Assembly: GCA_014650415.1 (NCBI GenBank)
Contig: BMUX01000025.1
Coordinates: 25,795 to 89,794 of the forward strand
From: Streptomyces spiroverticillatus
GTDB lineage: Bacteria > Actinomycetota > Actinomycetes > Streptomycetales > Streptomycetaceae
Length of the DNA: 64,000 bases
Direction: 5' to 3'
Below the pieces are notes generated by a model. It was not told the origin of the DNA. It searched no databases and saw nothing but the letters and a program-made list of their open reading frames with translations. A program made the position numbers and the translations under genes. Shown here in pieces: positions 35,349-43,194 of this stretch. The stretch's first letter is position 1, and each line of letters begins with the position of its first letter.

Positions 35349-36365
35349 CTATGCGGCACCTGCTCTGCAGAGCACGGCGAGGGTGTCCGGAGACATGATC
35401 TGTGTGTCTTCGGTGGGGGGAAGGCGCCGGAGGACAGCATTCCAGGTTTCCTGCGGCATGCGGGAGGAGGGTCGTTCCACGGTGGCCCGGAGATCGAGAA
35501 CTGCCGTTCCGGCCGGGTCGCAGAGGACGAACTGCTGGTCGACGTCCAGTCTTTCGTCGGTATCGCCGCGGAAGCGCTGGAGGCGAAGGGGGAGCCCGAA
35601 GGCGGGATCGACGAGTGCGGCCACCAGGCGATGAGGCCCGGGGCCACGTCCAGGAGTGTGCGAGGAACGTAGAACGAGCCGCGTGATCTCGCTGCGATAG
35701 CCGTCCAGGAAATAGGTGTTGGAGACGGTGTGCAGCAGGGCGGCCCGGCGCAGGAGACCGCTGCCCAGCCAGTCACCGCGTCGCTGTTCCTGGGTGAAAC
35801 GATCGCCAGGGTTGTTCCACCGCGTGCGGTGCTGAATCTCCGCGCTGGTCCACGCTCGGGGGGAAGATTTCCAGCAGAGCAGCGCGTCATCGGGGTTGGT
35901 CCACTGTTCCAGCATCTGCTCGATCGCCTTGCGCCACGATCGTGCAGGAATACCGGTCAGGCGAAGCCGTGCGGGCTGGCCCAGTACCTGCAGTTCGATC
36001 GCCGTGCGGGCGCGGCGGGTGATGCGCAGCCCCGGTACTCCGTAGACCTCTTCGTCCGAGACGTACGAAGGCAGCAGGTTGAAGAGAATCTCCGCCGCCC
36101 GCTCCTCGCTTTCTACCCGGAGGGAGACGCTGTCCGGTTCGGGGCGTACTGCGGCGATGCCCAGGGGGTAGCGCGTGAAGACGTTGCGGAACTCCAGGAG
36201 GCTGAGAAGCACTCGTGACTCCAGGAGGACCTGTTGCGGTGTTGCGGCCGGGGGAATCGGCGGCGCGTCCGGTCCGAGTGCGTCGACGGCCTGCCGAGCC
36301 TGTTGGACGCTCTCTCCGGTGTACGTGCGCCGAAGCATGGAGATGGCCTGGGGTGTCGCAGTCAT
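35349..36365 (-). CDS. Unrecognised 338-residue protein, long member of the pair
   Basis: ATG 36365 follows GCAGGAG. Starts MTATPQAISMLRRTYTGESV; later LESRVLLSLLEFRNVFTRYP, ARSWRKAIEQMLEQWTNPDD and YFLDGYRSEITRLVLRSSHT. Its first ~150 residues are shared with 32767-33201. Soluble, mixed alpha/beta, no known motif. It converges with the HNH gene (107-base gap). Upstream, 311 bases from the start, lies a GGAATTCC palindrome array. Paralogues flanking an HNH nuclease suggest a small system, but the role is open. Confidence 0.6.
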   Translation of the reverse strand: MTATPQAISMLRRTYTGESVQQARQAVDALGPDAPPIPPAATPQQVLLESRVLLSLLEFRNVFTRYPLGIAAVRPEPDSVSLRVESEERAAEILFNLLPSYVSDEEVYGVPGLRITRRARTAIELQVLGQPARLRLTGIPARSWRKAIEQMLEQWTNPDDALLCWKSSPRAWTSAEIQHRTRWNNPGDRFTQEQRRGDWLGSGLLRRAALLHTVSNTYFLDGYRSEITRLVLRSSHTPGRGPGPHRLVAALVDPAFGLPLRLQRFRGDTDERLDVDQQFVLCDPAGTAVLDLRATVERPSSRMPQETWNAVLRRLPPTEDTQIMSPDTLAVLCRAGAA

Positions 36366-37061
36366 GGGTCTCCTGCACGTCTCGGCCCAGAACGCACGAA
36401 TTCCCATCGAATGCCAGAAGGCGGGCTGTGGACCGGTTCACCCGAGCGCGGAGAAAGCAGGGCCGAAGTATCTCCAGGGAGCGGTGGTTGGCCGCAGCGC
36501 AAGACTAGCCGACCTTCCACGCATCCGTGCGCTCCTGCCGGGGCTGGACAGTGCTCTGTGAGTCGTCTTCGGGCGGCATGAGCGGAGCCTGACAGGGGGC
36601 AGCTCGCAGGAGGTTGCGGCCGGGGATGGTGTTCGGCGTGCGCAGTGACTTCAGAAGGGGGCGCCGGCTCGGAACGGAATTCCATTTCGCATCGCTTTAT
36701 GGAATTCCATCCGCATGGAATTCCACCTCGCGGTGAGGGGCTGTGCATGCCCGGGTGCAGGCGTTCTGGTAATTCTGCATGCCTGCTGGCCTAGTGCGTC
36801 GGGGAACGGTCAAAAGTGGTCCGCGTATGGTCATTTATCGAGTGCGAAGGATCGTTCACCTGGCGTTATCCGCCACCGATGGGAACGGGCGTGCGGGGCG
36901 AGGTGGTCCGGTTAGCGGTCTTTATTTTTGGGCCCAGATTTTCGGGAATTCGAGGAGCGGGAGGCGCTATGTTCGTCGGACAAACACGGAATCCCCCGGC
37001 GCGGCATGCCAACCAGTACCGGGGGGCCGTGGATTCACCGTTCTCGAAGGAGGAGGTCCTT
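36366..37061. other. Intergenic region holding the palindrome array
   Basis: Nearly 700 bases between divergent genes. Apart from the GGAATTCC array at 36676-36725, an AT-richer segment around 36820-36950 (TTATCG, TTTATTTTTGG) probably contains the promoter of the gene at 37062. Confidence 0.5.
36676..36725. promoter_or_regulatory. Array of three GGAATTCC palindromes
   Basis: GGAATTCC occurs at 36676-36683, 36701-36708 (within the 12-bp palindrome ATGGAATTCCAT) and 36717-36724, centres 25 and 16 bases apart. The same ATGGAATTCCAT plus one further GGAATTCC occurs at 41264-41285 in the divergent promoter of the DUF397/ATP-binding locus. EcoRI-like palindromes at this density are not expected in high-GC DNA, so this is a probable operator for one regulator acting at both places. 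Confidence 0.65.
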
Positions 37062-37313
37062 ATGAGGGGCGATTCTGATGCCGGCCCGCGGGGGCTGGCG
37101 AGGTTCGACGGTAGCAACCGGAGGGTGCCGCGGCGCAGCGAGCGTGTCTGGGCTGTCATGTCGTTGGTGGGAGCCGTGATTGCGCTGGCAGTGGTGCCCG
37201 TTGTGCTGTTCTGGCCGGTCTGGCAGAACGCGGCCGGAGCTTCCATCGCGGTGGCGGCGCTGAGCGCGGGGGTGATTCCGCCGCTGTACGCCGGTTGGCG
37301 TCGCCGCCACTAG
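37062..37313 (+). CDS. Small two-helix membrane protein
   Basis: 83 residues from ATG 37062 behind GAAGGAGGAGG, an excellent ribosome site. A basic N-terminal tail (GSNRRVPRRSERVW) precedes two hydrophobic helices: VMSLVGAVIALAVVPVVLFW and ASIAVAALSAGVIPPLY, then WRRRH. Charge distribution puts both ends in the cytoplasm. No family recognised. The next gene follows by 90 bases on the same strand. Confidence 0.65.
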   Translation: MRGDSDAGPRGLARFDGSNRRVPRRSERVWAVMSLVGAVIALAVVPVVLFWPVWQNAAGASIAVAALSAGVIPPLYAGWRRRH

Positions 37314-37402
37314 CGGCCCGGCGGCCCAGGGTCACGGCTCTGGTCCGCCCTTTCCGGGTCGGCTGGCGCAGGGCGGGGGTGTTTACGCCCCCACGGAATC
37401 GG

Positions 37403-38539
37403 ATGAGGGTTGCTGTGGTCGAAACAAGGGGACAGGGAAGCGCGGTGCCCGAGGAACCGTCGGAGGGCCAGTGCATTGCCTGCGGGAAGAGCTTCGTGCG
37501 CTCTGCCGTGGGACGCCGGAGGCTGTACTGCAACCGGCGGTGCCGCCGCCGCAGGGCGGCAGGACAGCGGACCGCCGCTGTGCGGACGGCACCGCACGCG
37601 TTTCCGACGGCGCTGAGCATGGCTCAGGCGCTGCAGGCGGCGGCGGACGCTCTGCTGGAGGGGGAGTACACGCAGGAGCGCCTGGCCGAGCTGTTGAAAC
37701 GGGCCGACCGGGTCAGCGAGGCGGTGGCCTGCTACAAGGCGGCGGCGGTCATGGACGCCCGGGGGCGCGGGGACACCTGGCCGCAGATCGGGGCCGCGGC
37801 ATTCGTCTCCCCGGCCACCGCACGCTCACGGTGGAACGCCGCGGAAGCGGAGCGGCAGTTGCGCCGCTGCGTCGAGCAGGGGCACTCCGCGGGCGGCGCC
37901 GCTGCGGCGCCGCGCATGCCCAGGAGTGCTGACCGGTGTGCGGCCGCCGGTGAGGGCGGTGCAGGGATGCGGGCGCGTGCGGCGCGGATGCTGTCGGGAG
38001 TGCTGTCGCTGCTGGTGCGCTACAGCGCGCTGTCCCTCAAGGAGGTGGCGGACAGGACGGGGATGTCCCCCTCCTATCTGTCACGGATCGTCGCGGGAGA
38101 GCGGGTGCCCGCCTGGAGCGCCGTGCTGGCTCTGACCGCCGAACTCGGTGCCGACCCGCAGGACCTGCGGGCCATGTGGGAAGCGGCACAGGGGTGGGCG
38201 AAGCCGCCGCGTCCGGGGCTGGAGACAGCCGTTTCCAACCTCGCGGCGGCGCTGCGCGGCACCTACCTCGCGGCCGGCTGCCCGCCCTACGAGCGTGTCG
38301 CCGAGGCCACAGCCGGTGTCGTGCCGGGCGCAGCGGTCCAGGACGTGCTGCTGGGCAAGGCGGTGCCCTGCTGGGAGATCACCAGCGCGCTGCTCACCGC
38401 GCTGCACGCCCACCCCGGCGACTTCCGCGGACTGTGGGACGACGCCAACTACGCCTTCCTGCTCTGCGTTGTCCCGCCCGCCGACCCCGGCACCTTTGAC
38501 CTGCCACCCCCACTCCCGCCCCACGACACTGGTGAGTGA
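37403..38539 (+). CDS. DNA-binding regulator with N-terminal zinc finger and XRE helix-turn-helix
   Basis: 378 residues from ATG 37403 (alternative GTG 37415). A Cys cluster near residue 25-50 (CIACGKSF, RRLYCNRRCRRRR) looks like a compact zinc finger. An XRE HTH sits near residue 225: LKEVADRTGMSPSYLSRIVA, GERVPAWSAVLALTAELGAD. Between them QIGAAAFVSPATARSRWNAA may be a second HTH. The C-terminal third resembles another degenerate HTH repeat (ERVAEATAGVVPGAAVQDVL). Multi-HTH regulator; target unknown. The next gene starts 4 bases after its stop. Confidence 0.7.
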   Translation: MRVAVVETRGQGSAVPEEPSEGQCIACGKSFVRSAVGRRRLYCNRRCRRRRAAGQRTAAVRTAPHAFPTALSMAQALQAAADALLEGEYTQERLAELLKRADRVSEAVACYKAAAVMDARGRGDTWPQIGAAAFVSPATARSRWNAAEAERQLRRCVEQGHSAGGAAAAPRMPRSADRCAAAGEGGAGMRARAARMLSGVLSLLVRYSALSLKEVADRTGMSPSYLSRIVAGERVPAWSAVLALTAELGADPQDLRAMWEAAQGWAKPPRPGLETAVSNLAAALRGTYLAAGCPPYERVAEATAGVVPGAAVQDVLLGKAVPCWEITSALLTALHAHPGDFRGLWDDANYAFLLCVVPPADPGTFDLPPPLPPHDTGE

Positions 38540-38543
38540 TGCC

Positions 38544-38954
38544 ATGAACCTGCGAGTGCAGACGCCCCCGTCCTCGGCCCGTACCGCCGCTGCGGTGCGC
38601 GCATATGCCGCCTTCCGCGACCAGCGGCAGCCCCACTACTACCGCTACGCGCTCCTGCGGCTGGGCGACCCGGACGCAGCCCGCCGGTGTGTGCAGGAAA
38701 CCCTGGACGAACTCGCCCTCTTATGGTCCGAAGTACTGGTCAGCGCCCACCCCGCCGCAGTGGCCTGGCAGCTTCTGGGCCAACGGGTCAACGACGCCAG
38801 GAGCCGGGCGGGTTGCCCACCGGAACCGCAGCGGGACACCGAACTCCTCAGCCAGGAAATGTCGCTGTCACGGGCGGAAATCTCCACCGTCACCGGACTC
38901 GACGAAGCCGCCGTGGCTAGCCACCTGCTCCAGGCTGCACGCCGACACCAGTGA
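38544..38954 (+). CDS. Sigma-70-like short protein
   Basis: 136 residues from ATG 38544. The N-terminal half (FRDQRQPHYYRYALLRLGDP, ARRCVQETLDELALLWSEVL) resembles region 2 of ECF sigma factors, but divergent. The C-terminal half (EMSLSRAEISTVTGLDEAAV, ASHLLQAARRH) resembles region 4's helix-turn-helix. At 136 residues it is shorter than standard ECFs. It follows the regulator gene almost directly, indicating an operon. Function as a sigma factor is possible but unproven. Confidence 0.5.
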   Translation: MNLRVQTPPSSARTAAAVRAYAAFRDQRQPHYYRYALLRLGDPDAARRCVQETLDELALLWSEVLVSAHPAAVAWQLLGQRVNDARSRAGCPPEPQRDTELLSQEMSLSRAEISTVTGLDEAAVASHLLQAARRHQ

Positions 38955-39084
38955 GCCCCCGGCATATTCACTCTGGCGCAATCATGACCTTCGACACGTC
39001 GTCACTCGGAGGAGGACTGTCGGGCCCGCACTGAACCTTCCTACGATGTCTGCTCCAGACAGCGGGGACGGCAGAAGGGGCTCG

Positions 39085-39903
39085 ATGAACAGTCAGCAAT
39101 GGAGCCTGCCGGACACCAATCCCAGCATTCCCAGCGTCGCGCGCATGTACGACTACCTGCTCGACGGGCGCGACAACTACGCAGCCGACCGGACAGCGTG
39201 CGAAGTCCTCCTCAGGGAGGTGCCCAGCATGAAGGACCTGGCCCTGAACAACCGGGAGTTCCTGCGCCGTGTGGTCCGCCACCTCGCGGACGAGCGGGGA
39301 ATCTCCCAGTTCATCGACCACGGATCGGGCCTGCCCACACGGGACAACGTGCACCAGATTGCCCAACGGCACATCCCCGACGCCAAGGTCCTCTACGTCG
39401 ACAATGACCCCATCGTGCTGGCCCACGGCCGTGCCCTGCTCGGCAACAACCCGCATACCGACGTGCTCCAAGCCGACATGCGCGACACCAAGGGCATCTT
39501 CGATCACGCCGACAGCAGCGGGCTGATCGATTTCCATCAGCCGGTGGCCGCCCTCTTCGTGTCCGTACTGCACTGCATCCCCGACCGGGACGACCCCGCC
39601 GCCGTCATCCGCAACGTCGTGGACCGGCTCGTGCCCGGCAGCTTCCTGGTGATCTGCCAGCTCGTCAGCGAAGACAGTGAACTGCGCGACAGTGTCACTG
39701 CGTTCATGCAACGAGAGACACAGGGCCACTGGGGGCGGGTGCGGCAGCGCCACGACGTCCGGGGCTACTTCGAGGGACTGGACATCATCGATCCGCCCGG
39801 CCTGGTCGAGGTGTCGACCTGGATGCCGGACAACGAACTCATCCGTCCTCAGCGCACCTTCGAGTGGGAGGAATGGGGTGGACTCGCCAAGGTGCCGGCC
39901 TGA
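39085..39903 (+). CDS. SAM-dependent methyltransferase, DUF574 (Methyltransf_19) family
   Basis: 272 residues from ATG 39085 behind AGAAGGGG. Family signatures: SIPSVARMYDYLLDGRDNYA at the start, FIDHGSGLPTRDNVHQIAQ as SAM motif I, VLYVDNDPIVLAHGRALL as motif II, and PVAALFVSVLHCIPDRDDP. These proteins are abundant and mostly uncharacterised in Streptomyces; a few modify small molecules. It ends 27 bases from the convergent XRE gene. No pathway link is visible. Confidence 0.88.
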   Translation: MNSQQWSLPDTNPSIPSVARMYDYLLDGRDNYAADRTACEVLLREVPSMKDLALNNREFLRRVVRHLADERGISQFIDHGSGLPTRDNVHQIAQRHIPDAKVLYVDNDPIVLAHGRALLGNNPHTDVLQADMRDTKGIFDHADSSGLIDFHQPVAALFVSVLHCIPDRDDPAAVIRNVVDRLVPGSFLVICQLVSEDSELRDSVTAFMQRETQGHWGRVRQRHDVRGYFEGLDIIDPPGLVEVSTWMPDNELIRPQRTFEWEEWGGLAKVPA

Positions 39904-39930
39904 GCTGCCCGGTGCCCGGGTGGCGGGCCG

Positions 39931-40887
39931 TCACCGCCACTCGTGCACGCGGTCCTGCAGCCACTGAACGGACTCCTCCGGGGTACGGATCACCGTTGCC
40001 AGCCGGTTGAGAAGTTCGAAGTAGTGCTCCACCTGGCCAGGATCCCGGAGGAACACCGAGCTGGCCGTCTGCTCGATATACACAGCGTCGGGCAGCTCAT
40101 CCAGATTGAACCGCAGGTAGGTGACGTTGCTGGTGATCGGCACTTTGCTCCGCGCCTCGGCGGGGACCACCTGCACGGTGACCCGCGGGTGCCGGGCGCA
40201 CGAGAGCAGGTGCTCGGCCTGCCGCAGCCGCACCCCTGGGTCCGCCACCGAGTGCAGCAGCACGTCCTCACGGATCGCCACCCACAGATGGGTCGCGTCC
40301 TCGTCATCGCGCTGGTCACCGAACTGCCGCTGGCGCTCGCGGCGCAGGCTGACGATCCGCTCCACAGCGTGATCGGTGTACGTGGGCCACTCGGCACGGA
40401 CCACCGCCCGCGCGTACTCCTCCGTCTGCAGCAGCCCCGGCACGTAGTCCGGCTCGAAGACGCGGACCAGCGAAGCCGCACCCTCCAGGGACAGCAACGG
40501 GGCGAAGAAACCCTGCACCGAGTCGTGCCACGGCTGCCAGAACTCCGGGCGCTTCGACAGCTCCAGTACGCGCATGAACTCCGCCACATGCAGCGGGTAC
40601 GTCACCCCGTACAGGTCCAGCAGCGCCCGGGCGTCTGCTTCCTTGAGGCCCTGATCCCCCAGCTCGATCCGGGTGATCTTGGGCTCCGAGTACCTCAGAC
40701 GTTCCTTGACATCGGCCGGCTTCAGGCCCGCCGCCACCCGCAAGGCACGCAGCTTCCCACCCAGAATGATCTTCAGGGCGGAGGGACTGTCCTCCACCCT
40801 GCCGAGCACCGGCATCAGCGGCTCCGCAGCCGCCGACATCTCCGACGGCCCTATCGGGAAAGGGGAATGCGCATCAGCGGCGGGCAT
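39931..40887 (-). CDS. XRE helix-turn-helix regulator with DUF5753
   Basis: 318 residues from ATG 40887 after CAAGGAG. HTH at about residues 40-95 (LGGKLRALRVAAGLKPADVK, YSEPKITRIELGD). The C-terminal DUF5753 region is typical: FEPDYVPGLLQTEEYARAVV, RRERQRQFGDQR, HPRVTVQVVPAEARSKVPI, YIEQTASSVFLRDPGQVEHY. These regulators pair with DUF397 proteins, here the gene just upstream. In Streptomyces the pairs affect development and antibiotic production and have been proposed to behave like toxin-antitoxin modules (known for SCO4441/SCO4442-type pairs). Confidence 0.9.
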   Translation of the reverse strand: MPAADAHSPFPIGPSEMSAAAEPLMPVLGRVEDSPSALKIILGGKLRALRVAAGLKPADVKERLRYSEPKITRIELGDQGLKEADARALLDLYGVTYPLHVAEFMRVLELSKRPEFWQPWHDSVQGFFAPLLSLEGAASLVRVFEPDYVPGLLQTEEYARAVVRAEWPTYTDHAVERIVSLRRERQRQFGDQRDDEDATHLWVAIREDVLLHSVADPGVRLRQAEHLLSCARHPRVTVQVVPAEARSKVPITSNVTYLRFNLDELPDAVYIEQTASSVFLRDPGQVEHYFELLNRLATVIRTPEESVQWLQDRVHEWR

Positions 40888-40974
40888 CGGAGACTCCTTG
40901 CGGCAGTACGGACCGACCTCAGTATCGCGCCCGTACCGCGCTGCAAGGCGGAACACTCCCCTCCGCAACCATTT

Positions 40975-41217
40975 TCAGCCGATAATGAAATCGAACTGAC
41001 CTTCCCGAGCTCCCGCGAGGAATGCCTCCGCCTCGGCAGGTGTGAATACCAGAGCCGGGCCGTCCGGGAAGCGGGAATTGCGCACCGCCATGCCGCCCCC
41101 GTCGAGCGCGGCTACCTCCACACAGTTCCCCTGCCCGTTGCTCTGTTGGGCCTTCGCCCACTGGACACCCTCGATCATGCTCGCCGTGATCCCGTTGCCG
41201 ATCGCCGAAGACGACAT
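40975..41217 (-). CDS. DUF397 protein, partner of the XRE regulator
   Basis: 80 residues from ATG 41217 after GTGAGGAG. Conserved DUF397 pattern: VQWAKAQQSNGQGNCVEVAA, MAVRNSRFPDGPALVFTPAE and AFLAGAREGQFDF. First gene of the minus-strand pair; 87 bases separate it from the XRE gene. Divergent from the ATP-binding gene at 41369. The region between them carries two GGAATTCC palindromes, so the locus is probably autoregulated. Confidence 0.92.
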   Translation of the reverse strand: MSSSAIGNGITASMIEGVQWAKAQQSNGQGNCVEVAALDGGGMAVRNSRFPDGPALVFTPAEAEAFLAGAREGQFDFIIG

Positions 41218-41263
41218 TGCCCGCTCCTCACATCGCACGGTCACGCGCCTCAACCAACGCGCT

Positions 41264-41285
41264 GGAATTCCGTATGGAATTCCAT
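41264..41285. promoter_or_regulatory. Paired GGAATTCC palindromes in a divergent promoter
   Basis: GGAATTCC at 41264-41271 and the 12-bp palindrome ATGGAATTCCAT at 41274-41285, centres 12 bases apart, lie 47 bases before the DUF397 start and 84 before the ATP-binding gene. The match with the 36676-36725 array suggests the local XRE protein, or a common regulator, binds both. Confidence 0.65.
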
Positions 41286-41368
41286 TCCCGGCAGACGTGG
41301 CGAGTATCCTCAAGGCTGAGACGCAGTGGTGCCGTTCGAATGAAATCCCCCACAGGAGTCCTCCCTCG

Positions 41369-41974
41369 ATGGCTCTGCCAGCAAGGAAACCTCAGATCAC
41401 CCACCCGTCGACACCCACCGAAACTCCCGAAAACCTTGGCCGGGATGCATCCCCCCGCCCCGCTTCCGGCAGCTACCTGTCGAACGTCCTCGAACTCGGG
41501 CTCGGCCCAGCGGTATTCTCCGCACGCCAGTACCAGCACACCCCCCAAAGTGTGGCCGAATCACGCGCCTTCACCTTGCAGTGCCTGACCCGCTGGCGAC
41601 TTACCCACCCCCACGAGGACTTCGCCCGCACGGCCCAAGACCTCGTCGGCGAGCTGGTACACAGCGCCGTCAGCCACTCCAGCCCCGCAGCGGCCCATCC
41701 CGCCAACGGCCCCTGGGTCTCACTGCATTTACGCCCCCATACGCTGATCTGCGCGGTGAGTGACCTCAGAGCCGATTTCGCCCATCCCCCGCCACGGCCT
41801 GCGGCCCACTCTGACAAACACGGGCTCCTGCACATCGATCACCTCAGCAACCGATGGGGCTGGCACCCGATATCACCGCAGGGAATAACCGTGTGGGCAC
41901 AACTGCAACTGCCCGCCCACGAAGGCGCTCCCACCTCACCCCGGGAAGGGGGAGCACCCAACCCGCCCCTTTGA
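41369..41974 (+). CDS. ATP-binding (GHKL) regulatory protein of the XRE/DUF397 locus
   Basis: 201 residues from ATG 41369 behind CACAGGAG. After a disordered Pro/Thr-rich start come SRAFTLQCLTRWRL, then TAQDLVGELVHSAVSHSSPA, where the N-box Asn is replaced (HSAVSH). Last come DKHGLLHIDHLSNRWGW and GITVWAQLQLP. It is the usual divergent companion of XRE/DUF397 pairs. The altered N-box makes ATP binding uncertain, so it may act by protein contact only. Confidence 0.72.
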   Translation: MALPARKPQITHPSTPTETPENLGRDASPRPASGSYLSNVLELGLGPAVFSARQYQHTPQSVAESRAFTLQCLTRWRLTHPHEDFARTAQDLVGELVHSAVSHSSPAAAHPANGPWVSLHLRPHTLICAVSDLRADFAHPPPRPAAHSDKHGLLHIDHLSNRWGWHPISPQGITVWAQLQLPAHEGAPTSPREGGAPNPPL

Positions 41975-42179
41975 CCGAGTCCAGCCTCCGCTACATGCCG
42001 GGTGCATCGAAGTCACCCGCGAGGACGGGCGTGAGCAATAGTCAAGAGTTATGGTTGGGGCCTTTCGGCGCGGCGACCTCGGCTGCTGCGAGGCGGGCGT
42101 CTTCGCGCACGTGTGGGCGGGGGTGGTGGAGGTACGGCTCGATGTGCAGTCGGGCCAGCGGGTTGTGGGTGGCGCCGCC

Positions 42180-42775
42180 GCCCCTCTCAGTCGACGGTCA
42201 CCGCAGATCGCTCTCACTGCTGCGTTGGTGGCCGTCACCCTCGGCAATGTTGTTGCGCGTTCGCCGACTCGCTGCCGACTGTCATGGCCGGGCGGCTGCT
42301 CGTCGCCGCCGGGGCCAGCCAGTTCACCCCACACGCGTCCTCCCTCGCGGCTGCCCTCGCTCCGAAAGGCCGCTCAGGTAAGTCCCTCGCCCTGGTCACC
42401 ACCGGCCTGGTGATGGGGTCGGTGGTAGGGGTGCCCTCGGGTACCTGGGTGGCAGACATCTTCGGCTGGCGTACCACGCTCGCAGTCCTCGCAGCCGGCC
42501 ACCGCTGCCGTGGCTGTGCCTCTCGCAGGCGGGCTGCGCGGCGTAGTCTCTGAGCCCACCGCGCCCCAGCCGAGGGAGAGGTTCGCTGTCCTACGAGGAT
42601 CACTGATTCGGATGGTTCTGACAGTCACGATCTTCGCAGTAATCGAGGAGTACGCCGTGCTGACTTACGCCGCCACCGTGTTCGCCGAGGCCGCTGCCAG
42701 GGACGGCAGCCGGCTCGCAGTGCCGCTCTTCGCCTTCGGACTCGGCGGCCTAGCTGGCAACGCTATCGCTGGCGC
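42180..42775 (+). pseudogene. MFS efflux transporter, fragmentary
   Basis: Pieces of one major-facilitator protein occur in three frames: PQIALTAALVAVTLGNVVA, then MAGRLLVAAGASQFTPHASS through GVPSGTWVADIFGWRTTLAV, then MVLTVTIFAVIEEYAVLTYA through LFAFGLGGLAGNAIAGA. It resembles arabinose-efflux-type drug exporters. N-terminal and C-terminal portions are missing, and the 3' end joins an IS701 remnant at about 42775. That junction marks a recombination point. Confidence 0.75.
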
Positions 42776-42777
42776 CA

Positions 42778-43092
42778 CCCCCAGGTCGTGCGGGGTGGTG
42801 GCCGGATCGGCACGCATGAGCTGCAGGCGCCGGTCGTTGATCAACGTGTCGTCCCAGGTGGACTCCGACAGGAAGAACTGTAGCCGCTGCACGGCCGCGT
42901 CCTTCGAGCCGGTGACCGGCTCGGCGCCGGCCAGACAGGTCAGTGTCTTGTTGTGGTTGCGCGGCGCCAGCAGGGCCGTGAGGTACTCGCGCAGGCCGCG
43001 CCGCTGGGCGAGTGAGGCCAGCAGTCATCGAAGCGGGCCGCGTACCCCTCCAGCGGGCCGGGGGCGGGCGGGCAGGTACGTCGCTCGGTCAT
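42778..43092 (-). pseudogene. IS701-family transposase, N-terminal remnant
   Basis: ATG 43092 (GGGAGGAGCG upstream) gives PPAPGPLEGYAARFDD, then after a frameshift SLAQRRGLREYLTALLAPRN, KTLTCLAGAEPVTGSKDAAV and QRLQFFLSESTWDDTLINDR. This is the conserved start of IS701-type transposases. It stops after ~105 codons at the MFS junction; the DDE part is gone. Confidence 0.78.
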
Positions 43093-43194
43093 CGCTCCTC
43101 CCGGGAAGCGGTCTCTCCTACCGCTGTATGAGCATCCCGAGAAGCCGTCAAGCCCTGCTACCACTGGGTTTAACGGACTACCGGTAATTGCGGA

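Noticed and set aside
38544..38954. Firm call as an ECF sigma factor
   Set aside because: Too short and too divergent in region 2; only sigma-like character can be claimed.
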